Assembly (NCBI RefSeq): GCF_021654285.1 | Contig: NZ_JAKFZS010000025.1 | Location: 20,791 to 84,790, forward strand | Reading direction: 5' to 3' | Source: Pseudoalteromonas luteoviolacea | GTDB lineage: Bacteria > Pseudomonadota > Gammaproteobacteria > Enterobacterales > Alteromonadaceae | DNA: 64,000 nt | Part shown: in pieces, positions 25,492-34,715 of the stretch | Position numbering within the stretch: position 1 is the first letter of the stretch | How the letters are laid out: every line of letters begins with the position of its first letter | Made by a program: the position numbers and the translations under genes | The notes under the pieces: model-generated | The model's database searches: none | What the model was told of the DNA's origin: nothing | The model's input: the letters and a program-made list of their open reading frames with translations, nothing else

Positions 25492-27621
25492 ATGAAACCC
25501 CTTAACTATGCTTGCCGTTTAAGCGTACTTACTCTCTCTCTTGCTGCTATTTTCTCTGCACAAGCTCAAAACAGCATCGAAACAATCGAAGTCAAAGGTG
25601 AGCGTCAAGCTTATCGTGGTGAGTTTTCTCATCTTGAAACGCCAGAAGCGATTTTTGAATTTGATGCGCAGTTAATTGAAAATACAGGGTTAACTGATCT
25701 GACAGATGTGCTCGATATGTCAGCTTCTGTGAGCCGCCAAAATAGTCTAGGTGGCCTTTGGGATAGCTATGCTATTCGCGGATTCTTCGGTGACGAAAAT
25801 GTACCAAGTGGATACTTGGTAAATGGATTTAATGCAGGACGTGGCTTTTCAGGGCCACGTGATGTATCTGGCATTGAGCGTATTGAAGTTTTAAAAGGGC
25901 CAAAAGCTGCACTGTATGGCCGAGGTGAGCCTGGTGGTTCAATTAACCTTGTAACTAAAAAAGCCACTTTTGATGATGCAAGCTCGGTTCAACTTACCGC
26001 AGGTAACCGCGCATACCGCCGTTTTGAGGCTGACGTGAATACGGTCATTAGTGATGATGTAGCTGGCCGTTTTATTGGGTTTTATCAAGAGGAAGATAGC
26101 TTCCGTGACACCATTGAAACGCAAAAGCATGGTCTAATGACGTCATTGGTCTTCAAGCAAAGCGAACGCTCGCAAATTTTTTATGATTTAGAGTATGCTG
26201 AGAATGAGATCCCATTTGACCGCGGTATCATTGCCGTTGGGGGGAATTTTGAGTTCATGCCAATTGAACGCTTTTTAGGTGAGCCCAGTGATGGCCCTAC
26301 AACAACCAGTGTCCTAGGTCATCAATTACAGTGGAATTATGACCTAAACGATACATGGGAGCTGAGCTCTGCCGCTGCGTATCGCCAAACTGAATTAGAC
26401 AGCTTCTCAAGTGATGTAGAACTTTTACCATCGCATCAAAAGTTCTACTTTGACGGACAAACGTTATCTAGACAGCACCGTGAGCGCCATTATGATACGG
26501 ATCAATATGTTGTGCGTTTCGAAGTGGCGGGCGAGCTTGAAACAGGTTCAATCAAGCACAACATCATTGCAGGTGTTGACTATGATAGATTTGAGTATGA
26601 TAGAGCCTACTTAGTTGCCAGAGGTGTACCAGTATCACCGACTGCTTCGGATCAAGATCTATATGCGATCAACGTGCATAACCCAGTTTATGGTCAAGTA
26701 ACGCCGGGTGAACGTCTCCCCGCCGTTGTTACTCAAGAAAATCAGTGGTCGACAGGTTTGTACATCCAAAACCAGATTGAATTGAGTGATACATTGCAAG
26801 TGCGTATTGGCGGTCGTTTTGATTCAATGAAGCAAACTTTAGATGACAAACGTAGAGATATTTATACAGAACATTCTGAAACGCGTTTTAGCCCGCAACT
26901 GGGTGTTGTATATCAAGTCGCTGATAATTGGTCTGTCTATTCCTCTTATGGCCAAGGGTATCGTATGAATCTTGGTGCTGACTTCAAAGGCAATGTATTT
27001 GATTTGAACGAAACAGATTCACTAGAGTTTGGTACTAAGTTGTCTCTACTTGATAATAATTTAGATATTGCCGTAGCGTATTTTGATAATGAGCAGAAGA
27101 ATATCATTGTTGCAGATCCTAACCCTGATCACCGAGGCGCAGGGCTTTCGATTGGTAAAGCAAGTAGTGCAGGTTACGAACTGGATATCGCCGGTCAATT
27201 ACCCGCGGATATTAAAGTGAAATTCTCTTACATGTACCTAGACGCACAGGTTGAGGAAGACTACGTCGATTCAGCTATTTATGTGTCGATTAAACAAGGT
27301 GATGATCTGTTAAACATTCCAGAGCATTCGGCTAGCTTGCAAGTCAGTCAAGAGTATGTGGTAAGTGGCAATGCACTGACCGTCGGTGGCGGTCTTCAGT
27401 ATGTGGATGAGCGCCTAGGCCAACGTGGTGTTGACTTTTACCTCCCTTCTTACGTGACAGCTAACTTATTCGCTAATTATGATATTAATGCTCAGTGGTC
27501 AGTAAAAGCACAAGTCCATAATGCCTTTGATCGCAAACACTTTACGAACTCTTATACGCAGTTCTGGGTGCAGCCTGGTGAGCCTCGTAAAGTATTACTG
27601 TCTACGTCTTATCAGTTTTAA
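25492..27621 (+). CDS. TonB-dependent receptor, siderophore/metallophore type
   Basis: A 709-residue outer-membrane receptor with signal peptide (LSVLTLSLAAIFSAQA), a TonB-box-like start (IETIEVKG), a plug domain (DVLDMSASVSRQNSLGG, YAIRGFFGDENVPSGYLVNG, RIEVLKGPKAALYGRGEPGG) and a 22-strand-type barrel ending in Phe (LLSTSYQF). The RGEPGG-x-INLVTKK plug ending is typical of the siderophore receptor family that includes FoxA- and CntO-like receptors. AAAGGA lies six bases before the ATG, and a Zur-like sequence stands just upstream. A strong terminator follows. With the NAS-like gene 4.5 kb away, the simplest reading is uptake of the metal-loaded metallophore; the ligand itself is inferred. 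Confidence 0.88.
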   Translation: MKPLNYACRLSVLTLSLAAIFSAQAQNSIETIEVKGERQAYRGEFSHLETPEAIFEFDAQLIENTGLTDLTDVLDMSASVSRQNSLGGLWDSYAIRGFFGDENVPSGYLVNGFNAGRGFSGPRDVSGIERIEVLKGPKAALYGRGEPGGSINLVTKKATFDDASSVQLTAGNRAYRRFEADVNTVISDDVAGRFIGFYQEEDSFRDTIETQKHGLMTSLVFKQSERSQIFYDLEYAENEIPFDRGIIAVGGNFEFMPIERFLGEPSDGPTTTSVLGHQLQWNYDLNDTWELSSAAAYRQTELDSFSSDVELLPSHQKFYFDGQTLSRQHRERHYDTDQYVVRFEVAGELETGSIKHNIIAGVDYDRFEYDRAYLVARGVPVSPTASDQDLYAINVHNPVYGQVTPGERLPAVVTQENQWSTGLYIQNQIELSDTLQVRIGGRFDSMKQTLDDKRRDIYTEHSETRFSPQLGVVYQVADNWSVYSSYGQGYRMNLGADFKGNVFDLNETDSLEFGTKLSLLDNNLDIAVAYFDNEQKNIIVADPNPDHRGAGLSIGKASSAGYELDIAGQLPADIKVKFSYMYLDAQVEEDYVDSAIYVSIKQGDDLLNIPEHSASLQVSQEYVVSGNALTVGGGLQYVDERLGQRGVDFYLPSYVTANLFANYDINAQWSVKAQVHNAFDRKHFTNSYTQFWVQPGEPRKVLLSTSYQF

Positions 27622-27654
27622 GAACAACGACAGAGACTAATAAGTCTTAACAAA

Positions 27655-27690
27655 ATGCCTTGGTAAGTCTCCCTACCAAGGCATTTTTTT
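27655..27690. terminator. strong bidirectional terminator
   Basis: Perfect 11-bp stem (ATGCCTTGGTA / TACCAAGGCAT) with an 8-base loop and seven T's on the plus side, placed between the TonB receptor and the convergent RND pump gene. Confidence 0.92.
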
Positions 27691-30600
27691 ATGCTTGTTG
27701 TGAAATCAAGCGCCGTTGTATGTTACTGAATATTCCTTTGATGTCCTCTAGTACGACATATAAGCAAGGTACCATTATTAGGGTAACAAATGTGGCGAAG
27801 AGTACTGAGAAGCTCAGAGAAATGGCGGTTGGAATAACAAATTGCGCCTGTAAGCTTGATTCAAACATGATAGGGACTAAGCCCAAAAACGTGGTCAAAG
27901 ATGTCAAAAATATGGCTCTAAAACGGGACACACCCGCATCGATGACCGCGTCTTTAATATCTTGACCCAGAGTTCGGCTTTTATTTATCACATGTGTCAT
28001 GACCAATGAGTCATTGAGCACAACGCCAGCTGCGGCGATGATACCAAAAATAGACATCATGCTTAGGCTATAGCCTAAAATGAAATGGCCCCATAGCGCA
28101 CCGACTAAGGCAAAGGGGATAACCGACATCACGATAACAGGTTGAGCATAACTTTGTAGCGGCAGTGCGAGTAATACATAGACAACTAACAGTCCGACAA
28201 TGGCGAAGCTGACCACTTGGCTTTGCTCTTTACGCTGCTCTAATAGCGCACCGCCGAGCTGTGTCATAAGCTCCGGATGTTTTACTTTAAGCTGAGGCAG
28301 AAGTGTCTCTTCGATTAATTTAGCGACGTCATTGATGGCTGATACTTGCTCGTCGACATTGGCACTGATAGTGATAACTTGATGGCCTTGCTCACGAGTG
28401 ATCACCGAGATCCCAGGTACTTCGACGGTTGTGGCAATATCACCAAAAAATACCTGTTCGCCTTTGGGGAGTGTAATGAGCGTTCTATTTATTTCACTGA
28501 CTTTTTCACGATCAGCATGTACGCCTTTGACCATAAAGATCACTTCTTGCCCTTCACGCATTACACGCTGCATCTCTATACCAAAATATCGGGCTGCAAG
28601 TTGTGAGGTCACATCACTTGCGGTGATTTGTAATTGGTGTGCCAATGGCTTGAGCTGCACTTGATATTCAGTTTGTGCGCTATCAAGTGAAGAAAAAACA
28701 CTGTGTACGCCGTCTACACTATTTAGTTTGTCGATGAAGTCCTTACTTGCCAGTTGTAAAGTTGCGATGTCGTGTGCAAACAGCTGGTACTGTAAGTCTC
28801 CTTTCTCCGCAATATCAATGACATCTGATTCAATAGTAAACTTTTTAACTCCAGGTATAGTGGGGAGGGCTTCTCGCCAGCGCCTGGCTAATTCAAAGGT
28901 ATTAAAAGGTCTGTCTGCTTCGGCGACTAACGGCGTGACAACTTCAGCTTCAGTCAGATGATCAACGCGTGTATACATGGCATCGACCATGATTTTGCCT
29001 GTTTCAGCTTGTATTTCTTGCTCCACTCGTTGAATCAAGCTTTCAATTTGCCTTACCGCTTCCAGTGTCTGCGCCTCTGAGACGTTATTATTCATTTGAA
29101 TGTTGATCGACGGATAGTCATGCGGCACTTTAGGTACTGGCGTAAAGCGAACTTGGCCACTGATAAGCAGGCTCACTGAAAAAACCAGCATCAAGATAAA
29201 GCCTGTGATCACCGCATACCTATGTTTGATGCATAGCTTAAGCATCGGCACGTATCTTTTGTTTAACCCTTGTTGAAAGTGATTATTAAAGCGCGAACGC
29301 CAGTGTGTGCTAGACAGCTTAGGCATAGGAGTAGAAGCGAGGTGAGCAGGTAAAATCAGTTTTGACTCGATAAGACTGAAAAATAAACATAAGATGCACA
29401 CGCCAGCAATGGCAATAAATTGACCTGAGTTGGGACCTGTGCTGAACATAAAGGGCATAAATACAGCGATGGTTGTTAACACGCCAAATGTGGCAGGCAT
29501 GGCGACTTTTTGCGTACCGAGAATGATTTGCTGATTAGAGTGTCCATGCTTTTCTATTTGCTCACACACGCTTTCACCGATGACGATGGCGTCGTCTACC
29601 ACAATGCCGAGCACCATGATGAAGGCAAATAATGAAACCAAATTCATGGTGACGCCGAGTAACGGCATCAACCAGAATGCGCCGAGCATGGCAACGGGTA
29701 GGCCTAACATGACCCAAATGGCCAGTCGGGTGCGTAAAAACACTGCGAGTACGATAAAGACGAGTAGGGCACCCTGAGCTAGGTTGCTTAACATCATATT
29801 TAATCGGCCATCTAGGTAGTAGGTTACGTCGACAAATTCGTAAATCTCTACTTCGCTTGGCAGTGTTTGGCGCTTGCGCTCAATGTATGGCTTTACGGTG
29901 TCCACAACTTGTGTAAGTGACTGCTCTTTATCAGCTAATACCATAATATACAGAGCGCGCTTACCGTTAAATCGCCCCTGATTGAGTGACTCTTTAAAGC
30001 CGTCTTTGATAATAGCAATGTCCTTTAGGTAAATCTTTTCACCTAGCAAGCCGGTTAAAATCGGCACTTCTGCTATCCCCAGACCAGTGTATTGGCGGGA
30101 TTGCATTCTAAGGTAGATGTTACCGCTGGCAGTTTTAATTTGTCCTGCGGAGAGGTTATTTGATTGAGCCCGCAGTGCTGTTACAACTTGTGCAAGGGTT
30201 AGGTTGTATTCTCTTAGTTTATCAGGTGCGATTTCTATGGCGACTTCATAGTCAGGCATCGCAGATAGGTCGACATGAGAGATCCCTTTCAATTGTAATA
30301 ATTCATCTCTCAGTTCATCTCCCAGCCGCCTTAATGACACTGGGTCATCCAAGCCCGATACAACGACGCTAAATGCACGTTGCCTTTGCACATTTTCATA
30401 CACCAACAAGGGTTCCATATCGTTTGGAAAAGTTGCGATGCTGTCGAGCTTTAACTTGATCTCATCTAGTCGTGAGGCCACGTTTTCGTTGTTATGGAGC
30501 TGAATTTCGATATGGCCACCGGAAGGAGAAGCGGTACTGACAATGCGCTTTATCCCCACTTGAGGTTTCAAGGCCTGCTCGACTTTTATCAAAATGTTTT

Positions 30601-30793
30601 CTTCTATCTCTTTAGCTGATGCACCAAGCTGTACTGCTCTGATGGTCACCTTATTGCTATCTGATATTGGAAAGGTTTGCCGTTGAATACTGTTGTAGCC
30701 AAGTATCCCCATGCAAACAATCAGTAATAACATTAAGTTAGCGGCAACAGGGTGATTAACAAAGTAACCTATCAAACCTGGACGCTGACTCAT
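27689..30793 (-). CDS. RND-family inner-membrane efflux transporter
   Basis: A 1034-residue RND pump of the AcrB/hydrophobe-amphiphile type: N-terminal helix (PVAANLMLLLIVCMGILGY), a large periplasmic porter loop, a helix bundle with the proton-relay aspartates in helix 4 (VLGIVVDDAIVIGES), a second loop and a matching C-terminal half (GIIAAAGVVLNDSLVM). AAAGGAG precedes the ATG, which overlaps the stop of the adaptor gene by an ATGA, so the two are translationally coupled. No outer-membrane channel is encoded here; TolC would be needed. Position beside the NAS-like operon suggests it may export or recycle a metallophore, but a general drug pump is equally possible. Confidence 0.9.
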   Translation of the reverse strand: MSQRPGLIGYFVNHPVAANLMLLLIVCMGILGYNSIQRQTFPISDSNKVTIRAVQLGASAKEIEENILIKVEQALKPQVGIKRIVSTASPSGGHIEIQLHNNENVASRLDEIKLKLDSIATFPNDMEPLLVYENVQRQRAFSVVVSGLDDPVSLRRLGDELRDELLQLKGISHVDLSAMPDYEVAIEIAPDKLREYNLTLAQVVTALRAQSNNLSAGQIKTASGNIYLRMQSRQYTGLGIAEVPILTGLLGEKIYLKDIAIIKDGFKESLNQGRFNGKRALYIMVLADKEQSLTQVVDTVKPYIERKRQTLPSEVEIYEFVDVTYYLDGRLNMMLSNLAQGALLVFIVLAVFLRTRLAIWVMLGLPVAMLGAFWLMPLLGVTMNLVSLFAFIMVLGIVVDDAIVIGESVCEQIEKHGHSNQQIILGTQKVAMPATFGVLTTIAVFMPFMFSTGPNSGQFIAIAGVCILCLFFSLIESKLILPAHLASTPMPKLSSTHWRSRFNNHFQQGLNKRYVPMLKLCIKHRYAVITGFILMLVFSVSLLISGQVRFTPVPKVPHDYPSINIQMNNNVSEAQTLEAVRQIESLIQRVEQEIQAETGKIMVDAMYTRVDHLTEAEVVTPLVAEADRPFNTFELARRWREALPTIPGVKKFTIESDVIDIAEKGDLQYQLFAHDIATLQLASKDFIDKLNSVDGVHSVFSSLDSAQTEYQVQLKPLAHQLQITASDVTSQLAARYFGIEMQRVMREGQEVIFMVKGVHADREKVSEINRTLITLPKGEQVFFGDIATTVEVPGISVITREQGHQVITISANVDEQVSAINDVAKLIEETLLPQLKVKHPELMTQLGGALLEQRKEQSQVVSFAIVGLLVVYVLLALPLQSYAQPVIVMSVIPFALVGALWGHFILGYSLSMMSIFGIIAAAGVVLNDSLVMTHVINKSRTLGQDIKDAVIDAGVSRFRAIFLTSLTTFLGLVPIMFESSLQAQFVIPTAISLSFSVLFATFVTLIMVPCLYVVLEDIKGIFSNIQRRLISQQA

Positions 30794-31962
30794 TGGTTAT
30801 CTCCTTTGTCTGCCAATTGCACGTTAGCGGTTTGTTGTTTTACTTGCATGCCATGCTGTGGATATTCAGGGAGCCGTGTCACAAGCTGATAGCGTTGCTG
30901 TTTGGGGGCGGCTATCAGTGCAAAGTCCTGCTCTTGGCGAAGTACAGGCGCAGAATACTTGGTCAGAGTTTGACTCTCATCTAGTAACCATACCGCCTTA
31001 TTTTTAAGCTGTGCTTGCGGTATTTTGAGGACGTTTTCAAGCGTTATTCCATTGACATTGGCTTGTAAAAATTGACCAAAATACAAGGGGGTATTATCGC
31101 TATGTAATGCGTAGGGGTCGTCAATTCTTATTACATAGTATGCCATGCGTGTTTGCTCATTAAAGCGGCCCGTATGGCGTGTTAAAACGCCGTTTCTTTC
31201 AATGCTGCCGGTGCTTATTTGGACGTCTGTGATCGGCAAGGTTGGTAAAAATGGACGGTCAAATCCAGCAATGGGTACATGCATTTCGCCATAACTTAAA
31301 TTCACCAGCTGGCCTAGTGCTTGCGCTTTAGACACGACTTGCCCAAGCCCCGTATGTCGGTTGGTTACAAGTGCATCATATGGTGCATAGTATTTTGTTC
31401 TTAAAAGGTTTTTGTTGGCTTTCTCTAAGCTTGCTTGCGCAGCTTTTAAGCGAGCTTTGGCGCTCGCTACTTGGGGCTTTCTCAGTGCAAGTTCGGTGGT
31501 ATTGGGGTTATGTGCCCACTCTTTTTTAGCGACAGCTGCCTTAGCCAGTTCTTCAGACAGAGTTGCTTGTGCAAGTGCTAGATTTGCTTGTTTGTCTTTT
31601 ACTTCAGTCTCGTAATCAAACGGGTCAAGTGAAGCTAAAACTTCGCCCTTTTTGACGATCCCGCCCTCAATGAACTTGTTATTTAACCACACGATTTTGC
31701 CACTGAGTTCAAACGCAATGTCGGTTTGCTCGCTCGGTTGCAATACACCAGAAAGCGAAAGCTTTGTCCGATAATCAACAATAGTTAAAGGCTGTGTCAC
31801 AACTGTTGGGCGAGTGTCTATGCGCGGGGATACTGCGACTTCTTTTTTTCCGAATATAAGGAGTGCTGCGCACGCTGAACCGCCTAAAATTAATACAGCA
31901 AGCAAGACCAGTAATCGCCTTGTATGTGTATGATAATAAGACTTATTTTTATTTATTCCCAT
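30790..31962 (-). CDS. RND efflux periplasmic adaptor (membrane fusion protein)
   Basis: A 390-residue adaptor with one N-terminal membrane anchor (LLVLLAVLILGGSACAALLIF), a first lipoyl half (LSLSGVLQPSEQTDIAFELSGKI, VKKGEVLASLDP), a long alpha-hairpin (KQANLALAQATLSEELAKA ... LEKANKNLLRTKYYAPYDAL), a second lipoyl half and beta-barrel. It is the first gene of a leftward pair, coupled to the RND pump by a 4-base overlap. It is divergent from the NAS-like gene across a 164-base region that contains both a palindrome (31999-32018) and a Zur-like box. Confidence 0.88.
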   Translation of the reverse strand: MGINKNKSYYHTHTRRLLVLLAVLILGGSACAALLIFGKKEVAVSPRIDTRPTVVTQPLTIVDYRTKLSLSGVLQPSEQTDIAFELSGKIVWLNNKFIEGGIVKKGEVLASLDPFDYETEVKDKQANLALAQATLSEELAKAAVAKKEWAHNPNTTELALRKPQVASAKARLKAAQASLEKANKNLLRTKYYAPYDALVTNRHTGLGQVVSKAQALGQLVNLSYGEMHVPIAGFDRPFLPTLPITDVQISTGSIERNGVLTRHTGRFNEQTRMAYYVIRIDDPYALHSDNTPLYFGQFLQANVNGITLENVLKIPQAQLKNKAVWLLDESQTLTKYSAPVLRQEQDFALIAAPKQQRYQLVTRLPEYPQHGMQVKQQTANVQLADKGDNQ

Positions 31963-31998
31963 GAAAAAAGACTCTGTCTGTATTTATTTTAATCGTAA

Positions 31999-32018
31999 AT
32001 TTTATGTTTACATAAAAT
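31999..32018. promoter_or_regulatory. palindromic operator candidate before the RND genes
   Basis: Perfect 9-bp inverted arms ATTTTATGT / ACATAAAAT separated by TT, 37 bases upstream of the adaptor start codon. It is related in half-site (TTATGT) to the nearby Zur-like box but has different spacing. It could be the site of a TetR-type or other repressor, or a second variant site of the same regulator. Confidence 0.5.
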
Positions 32019-32080
32019 GTAAGTTATTAAGTAGAATGAATTTATTCATCTTAATTGGTTTACATCAAGGTTACTTGTAA

Positions 32081-32097
32081 GTTATGTTATAACATAA
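32081..32097. promoter_or_regulatory. Zur-box-like palindrome before the NAS-like operon
   Basis: The perfect 16-base palindrome TTATGTTATAACATAA (32082-32097) contains GTTATGTTATAAC, which differs at one position from the core GTTATANTATAAC of the gammaproteobacterial Zur consensus as I remember it. It lies 30 bases before the start codon at 32127, at a place where it would cover the promoter. Its exact 13-base core recurs at 34721. Confidence 0.65.
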
Positions 32098-32126
32098 AAC
32101 AGGGGCAATATAGTAAATTCTTCGTT

Positions 32127-32948
32127 ATGAATATTTCAAATCAGGCACTCGTTCACGCAACTAAAATCGTGGATGGATTCCAACATATCAAGTCAATGTC
32201 CGCACTTGAGATCACCCCAGACAATATGACGACGTTTCATCAGTTTTTGGACTTGCTTTCTAATGAGCATGGCAGTGACTTTGCAGATAATGTTTTGGCG
32301 CAACAAGAGATCCAAGCGATAAAACCTGGGATCCAGCAACTGTTCAGTCAGGCATCGAGCTTATATGAGCGACATTGGGCAGAGCGTATCGTTCAAAGTT
32401 CAGATTCAAAGTTGACTTTGAGCAACGAATATCCGTATTACAAACATTACCAACGGGCCACAGGGTTGGAGATAAACGCGATCCACTCATTGGCAGCGAC
32501 GCCGGTCAAGAATGTATTAATGGTTGGCTCGGGCGCATTGCCATTAACGACACTGGCATTACATCAAAGTGGCTTGAGTGTTGATAACCTTGATATCAAT
32601 GGCCCAGATCTATTATTGGGTCAGCAGGTGTGCGATGCACTGTCACAACAGCACCAAATGAAATTTATCCACAATGATATTTGTGAGCAAGGTAATCTTG
32701 ACCAATATGACGTGATTTGGCTTGCGGCCTTAGTCGGTGATGAGTCTTTGAAAGAGAAAATCATTGCGCACTTGTATGCACAGATGAAGCCGGGTGCACA
32801 GCTGGTTGTTCGTACAGCTTATAATTTACGCACCTTGTTATATCCAAGCATTGATGAGCAAGGTCTTGCGCCATTTCAGCTCAAACTGAAAATCCAAACC
32901 TATGCAGATAACTTTCACTCAATTTTAATTGCGCAAAAGCCAGAGTAA
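32127..32948 (+). CDS. nicotianamine-synthase-like enzyme (probable metallophore synthase)
   Basis: A 273-residue enzyme of the nicotianamine synthase (NAS/CntL) family, which transfers aminobutyrate from SAM to an amine acceptor. Matches to the family are clear: ERHWAERI (Glu81), EYPYYKHYQRATGLE (102-115, compare FPYYNNY-LxRLE in plant NAS), VGSGALPLT (133-141, the SAM loop), LDINGP (155-160), YDVIWLAALVG (194-204), KPGAQLVVRTAYNLRTLLYP (221-240). Glu81 and the YPYY region fall where the archaeal enzyme has its catalytic Glu and Tyr. The in-frame ATG at 32055 is rejected because the Zur-like box would lie inside the gene; 32127 matches the family N-terminus. It heads an operon with an MFS transporter three bases downstream. 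The acceptor (His, another amino acid, or a second SAM) is unknown. Confidence 0.85.
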   Translation: MNISNQALVHATKIVDGFQHIKSMSALEITPDNMTTFHQFLDLLSNEHGSDFADNVLAQQEIQAIKPGIQQLFSQASSLYERHWAERIVQSSDSKLTLSNEYPYYKHYQRATGLEINAIHSLAATPVKNVLMVGSGALPLTTLALHQSGLSVDNLDINGPDLLLGQQVCDALSQQHQMKFIHNDICEQGNLDQYDVIWLAALVGDESLKEKIIAHLYAQMKPGAQLVVRTAYNLRTLLYPSIDEQGLAPFQLKLKIQTYADNFHSILIAQKPE

Positions 32949-32951
32949 CTT

Positions 32952-34223
32952 ATGTCAATTTTTAGTTCTTACTTGCGGCTTTCGGCTGAGTATCGGTGGA
33001 TGTTGGTTGCTGCCTTTGTGTTTAACCTCGGGTTTTACATGCTGATCCCGTTTTTGGCGGGATATTTAAAGCAAGATTTGTTACTCAGTGCCACCTTGGT
33101 GGGGGTTGTCTTAGGTGTGCGTTCATTTTGCCAGCAGGGCTTATTCCTAGTTGGTGGGTTACTCGCAGATCTATTTGGTGAAAAGAAGCTGATTGTTATT
33201 GGTTGCTTGTTACGTGCAGTTGGCTTTTGTCTGTTTTTATTCTCAGACATAACCGCGTTATTGTTTCTTGCTGCATTTTTAACGGGCTTTGCTGGTGCGT
33301 TATTTACTCCGGCGGCACAGGCTTATTTTTCAAAGCAAAAAGTGCTCAGCCGCGCGCAAATGTTCTCTTTAGTGGGGGTTGCGCGAAACGGTGGCGAGCT
33401 ACTTGGCCCGGTTTGCGGGGTACTGCTACTCAACATTAGCTTTGATATGTTATGCATTGTCTCTGCATTACCATTTGCATTGTTTGCACTGGTATTCACA
33501 GTGTTGATCCCTGAGCGTCAAAAGCAAGATAAAAGCGACAGTGATGATAAGTCCTCTGCGACCTCTCAAAATGGTGGCGTGAAAGCAATGGTAGCTGGTG
33601 TATTGGGTAATCGTGCATTTTTAAAGTTCTCTGCGGTAATGGCAGGGTATTTTATGCTTATCAACCAGATCTCATTCGCAATCCCAATGCATATTGTTGA
33701 CCAACAAGGTAGTGCGAAAGATGTCGCTTGGGTATTGACTCTATGTGCTTTGATCTCGATTTTTTTACAATTTCCTGTCACCAAACTATGCGAACGTTGG
33801 CTATCACCAAAGCAGTGGATAAGTATCGGTATCGCATTGATGGGTCTGTCTTTCGCTACGCTCATCCCCGCTTGGCCATATGAGCACGGGGTGTTGTATT
33901 ACCTGCCACTGAGTGTGTTAGCTGTGATTTTTACCCTAGGTACTATGGTGAGTTTCCCGTTTATTATGAGCGAGATCTCCGAATTGGCAAAAGACAAGTC
34001 AGTCGCTACGCACTACGGTTTTTTCTATCTATTCGCGGGAGTGGGCCTCATTGCAGGCAGCAGCGTGGTCGGTGTCGCGTTTGATTTATCCAATATCAGT
34101 GAACATCTAGCATGGTATTGCCTAATTCTAATTGGCCTTATTACAGCAATACTGAACACAGTGTTGAGCGCTTCTGCAACCCAAGAATCGCAAAGCAACG
34201 CAACCAGCACATCTACCCAATAA
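32952..34223 (+). CDS. MFS transporter, probable exporter for the NAS-like product
   Basis: A 423-residue major facilitator protein with about twelve helices. The helix 2-3 loop carries the MFS motif (GGLLADLFGEKKLIVIG) and helix 5 has GARNGGELLGPVCG-like spacing (VGVARNGGELLGPVCGVLLL), typical of drug/H+ antiporter exporters. It starts three bases after the NAS-like stop, so the two are tightly coupled. In known opine metallophore operons an inner-membrane exporter (EamA or MFS) sits beside the synthase, so export of the newly made metallophore is the simplest role. The substrate is inference. Confidence 0.85.
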   Translation: MSIFSSYLRLSAEYRWMLVAAFVFNLGFYMLIPFLAGYLKQDLLLSATLVGVVLGVRSFCQQGLFLVGGLLADLFGEKKLIVIGCLLRAVGFCLFLFSDITALLFLAAFLTGFAGALFTPAAQAYFSKQKVLSRAQMFSLVGVARNGGELLGPVCGVLLLNISFDMLCIVSALPFALFALVFTVLIPERQKQDKSDSDDKSSATSQNGGVKAMVAGVLGNRAFLKFSAVMAGYFMLINQISFAIPMHIVDQQGSAKDVAWVLTLCALISIFLQFPVTKLCERWLSPKQWISIGIALMGLSFATLIPAWPYEHGVLYYLPLSVLAVIFTLGTMVSFPFIMSEISELAKDKSVATHYGFFYLFAGVGLIAGSSVVGVAFDLSNISEHLAWYCLILIGLITAILNTVLSASATQESQSNATSTSTQ

Positions 34224-34237
34224 GTAAGGAACTTTAA

Positions 34238-34690
34238 ATGATTCATCTCACCCCACAGCAGCAACGTGCTTATATGTCTGACTATTTAGAAAATGGTTGG
34301 CGTGAAGAACGCATGTCGTTTAGCTCGGTGTCGTTAGAGCCGGGTTACATCGACGGCAGAATTAATGTCGAGCACTTTCAGATGCCAGGAGACGGTCAAT
34401 TTCATTTCAGTGCGCAAAGCGCGATGATTTGGATTTCTCAGCTAGGGATTATATACGGTTGCTGGGACAATCAGCTTAGTGAAAAAGCTGGTGAAGTGTA
34501 TATACGAGGTTTAGATATTAAATTTAAACGCACAATTAACACCACAGAAGAAGTCCGTTTTGAAGGTTTTTTCCCAAAACACTGTAAAAAACACCTTTCA
34601 AAAGATCTGGTGTACTACAAAAATGCACAGATCCATGTTGAAGGTGGCGCATTTACAGGCACGGCTAGTTTCTTAGTGCCGACAGGCTAA
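34238..34690 (+). CDS. hotdog-fold protein, FcoT-thioesterase-like, in the NAS-like operon
   Basis: A 150-residue protein starting six bases after AAGGA and 14 bases after the MFS stop. The pattern of a long central helix (FHFSAQSAMIWISQLGIIYGC) after a beta strand, followed by four long antiparallel strands (EVYIRGLDIKFKRTINTTEEVRFEGFFPK, DLVYYKNAQIHVEGGAFTGTASFLVP), is that of a hotdog fold. It recalls FcoT-type long-chain acyl thioesterases, one of which belongs to isonitrile lipopeptide synthesis in mycobacteria. That comparison is from memory and tentative. Its place in the operon hints that an acyl or fatty group may be involved in the product. Confidence 0.6.
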   Translation: MIHLTPQQQRAYMSDYLENGWREERMSFSSVSLEPGYIDGRINVEHFQMPGDGQFHFSAQSAMIWISQLGIIYGCWDNQLSEKAGEVYIRGLDIKFKRTINTTEEVRFEGFFPKHCKKHLSKDLVYYKNAQIHVEGGAFTGTASFLVPTG

Positions 34691-34715
34691 ATGATAAATG
34701 TTTCTATTTAATCAA

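Noticed and set aside
32055..32126. Upstream in-frame ATG of the NAS-like gene as the start
   Set aside because: The extension would place the palindromic box inside the coding region, has no ribosome site and extends beyond the family N-terminus.
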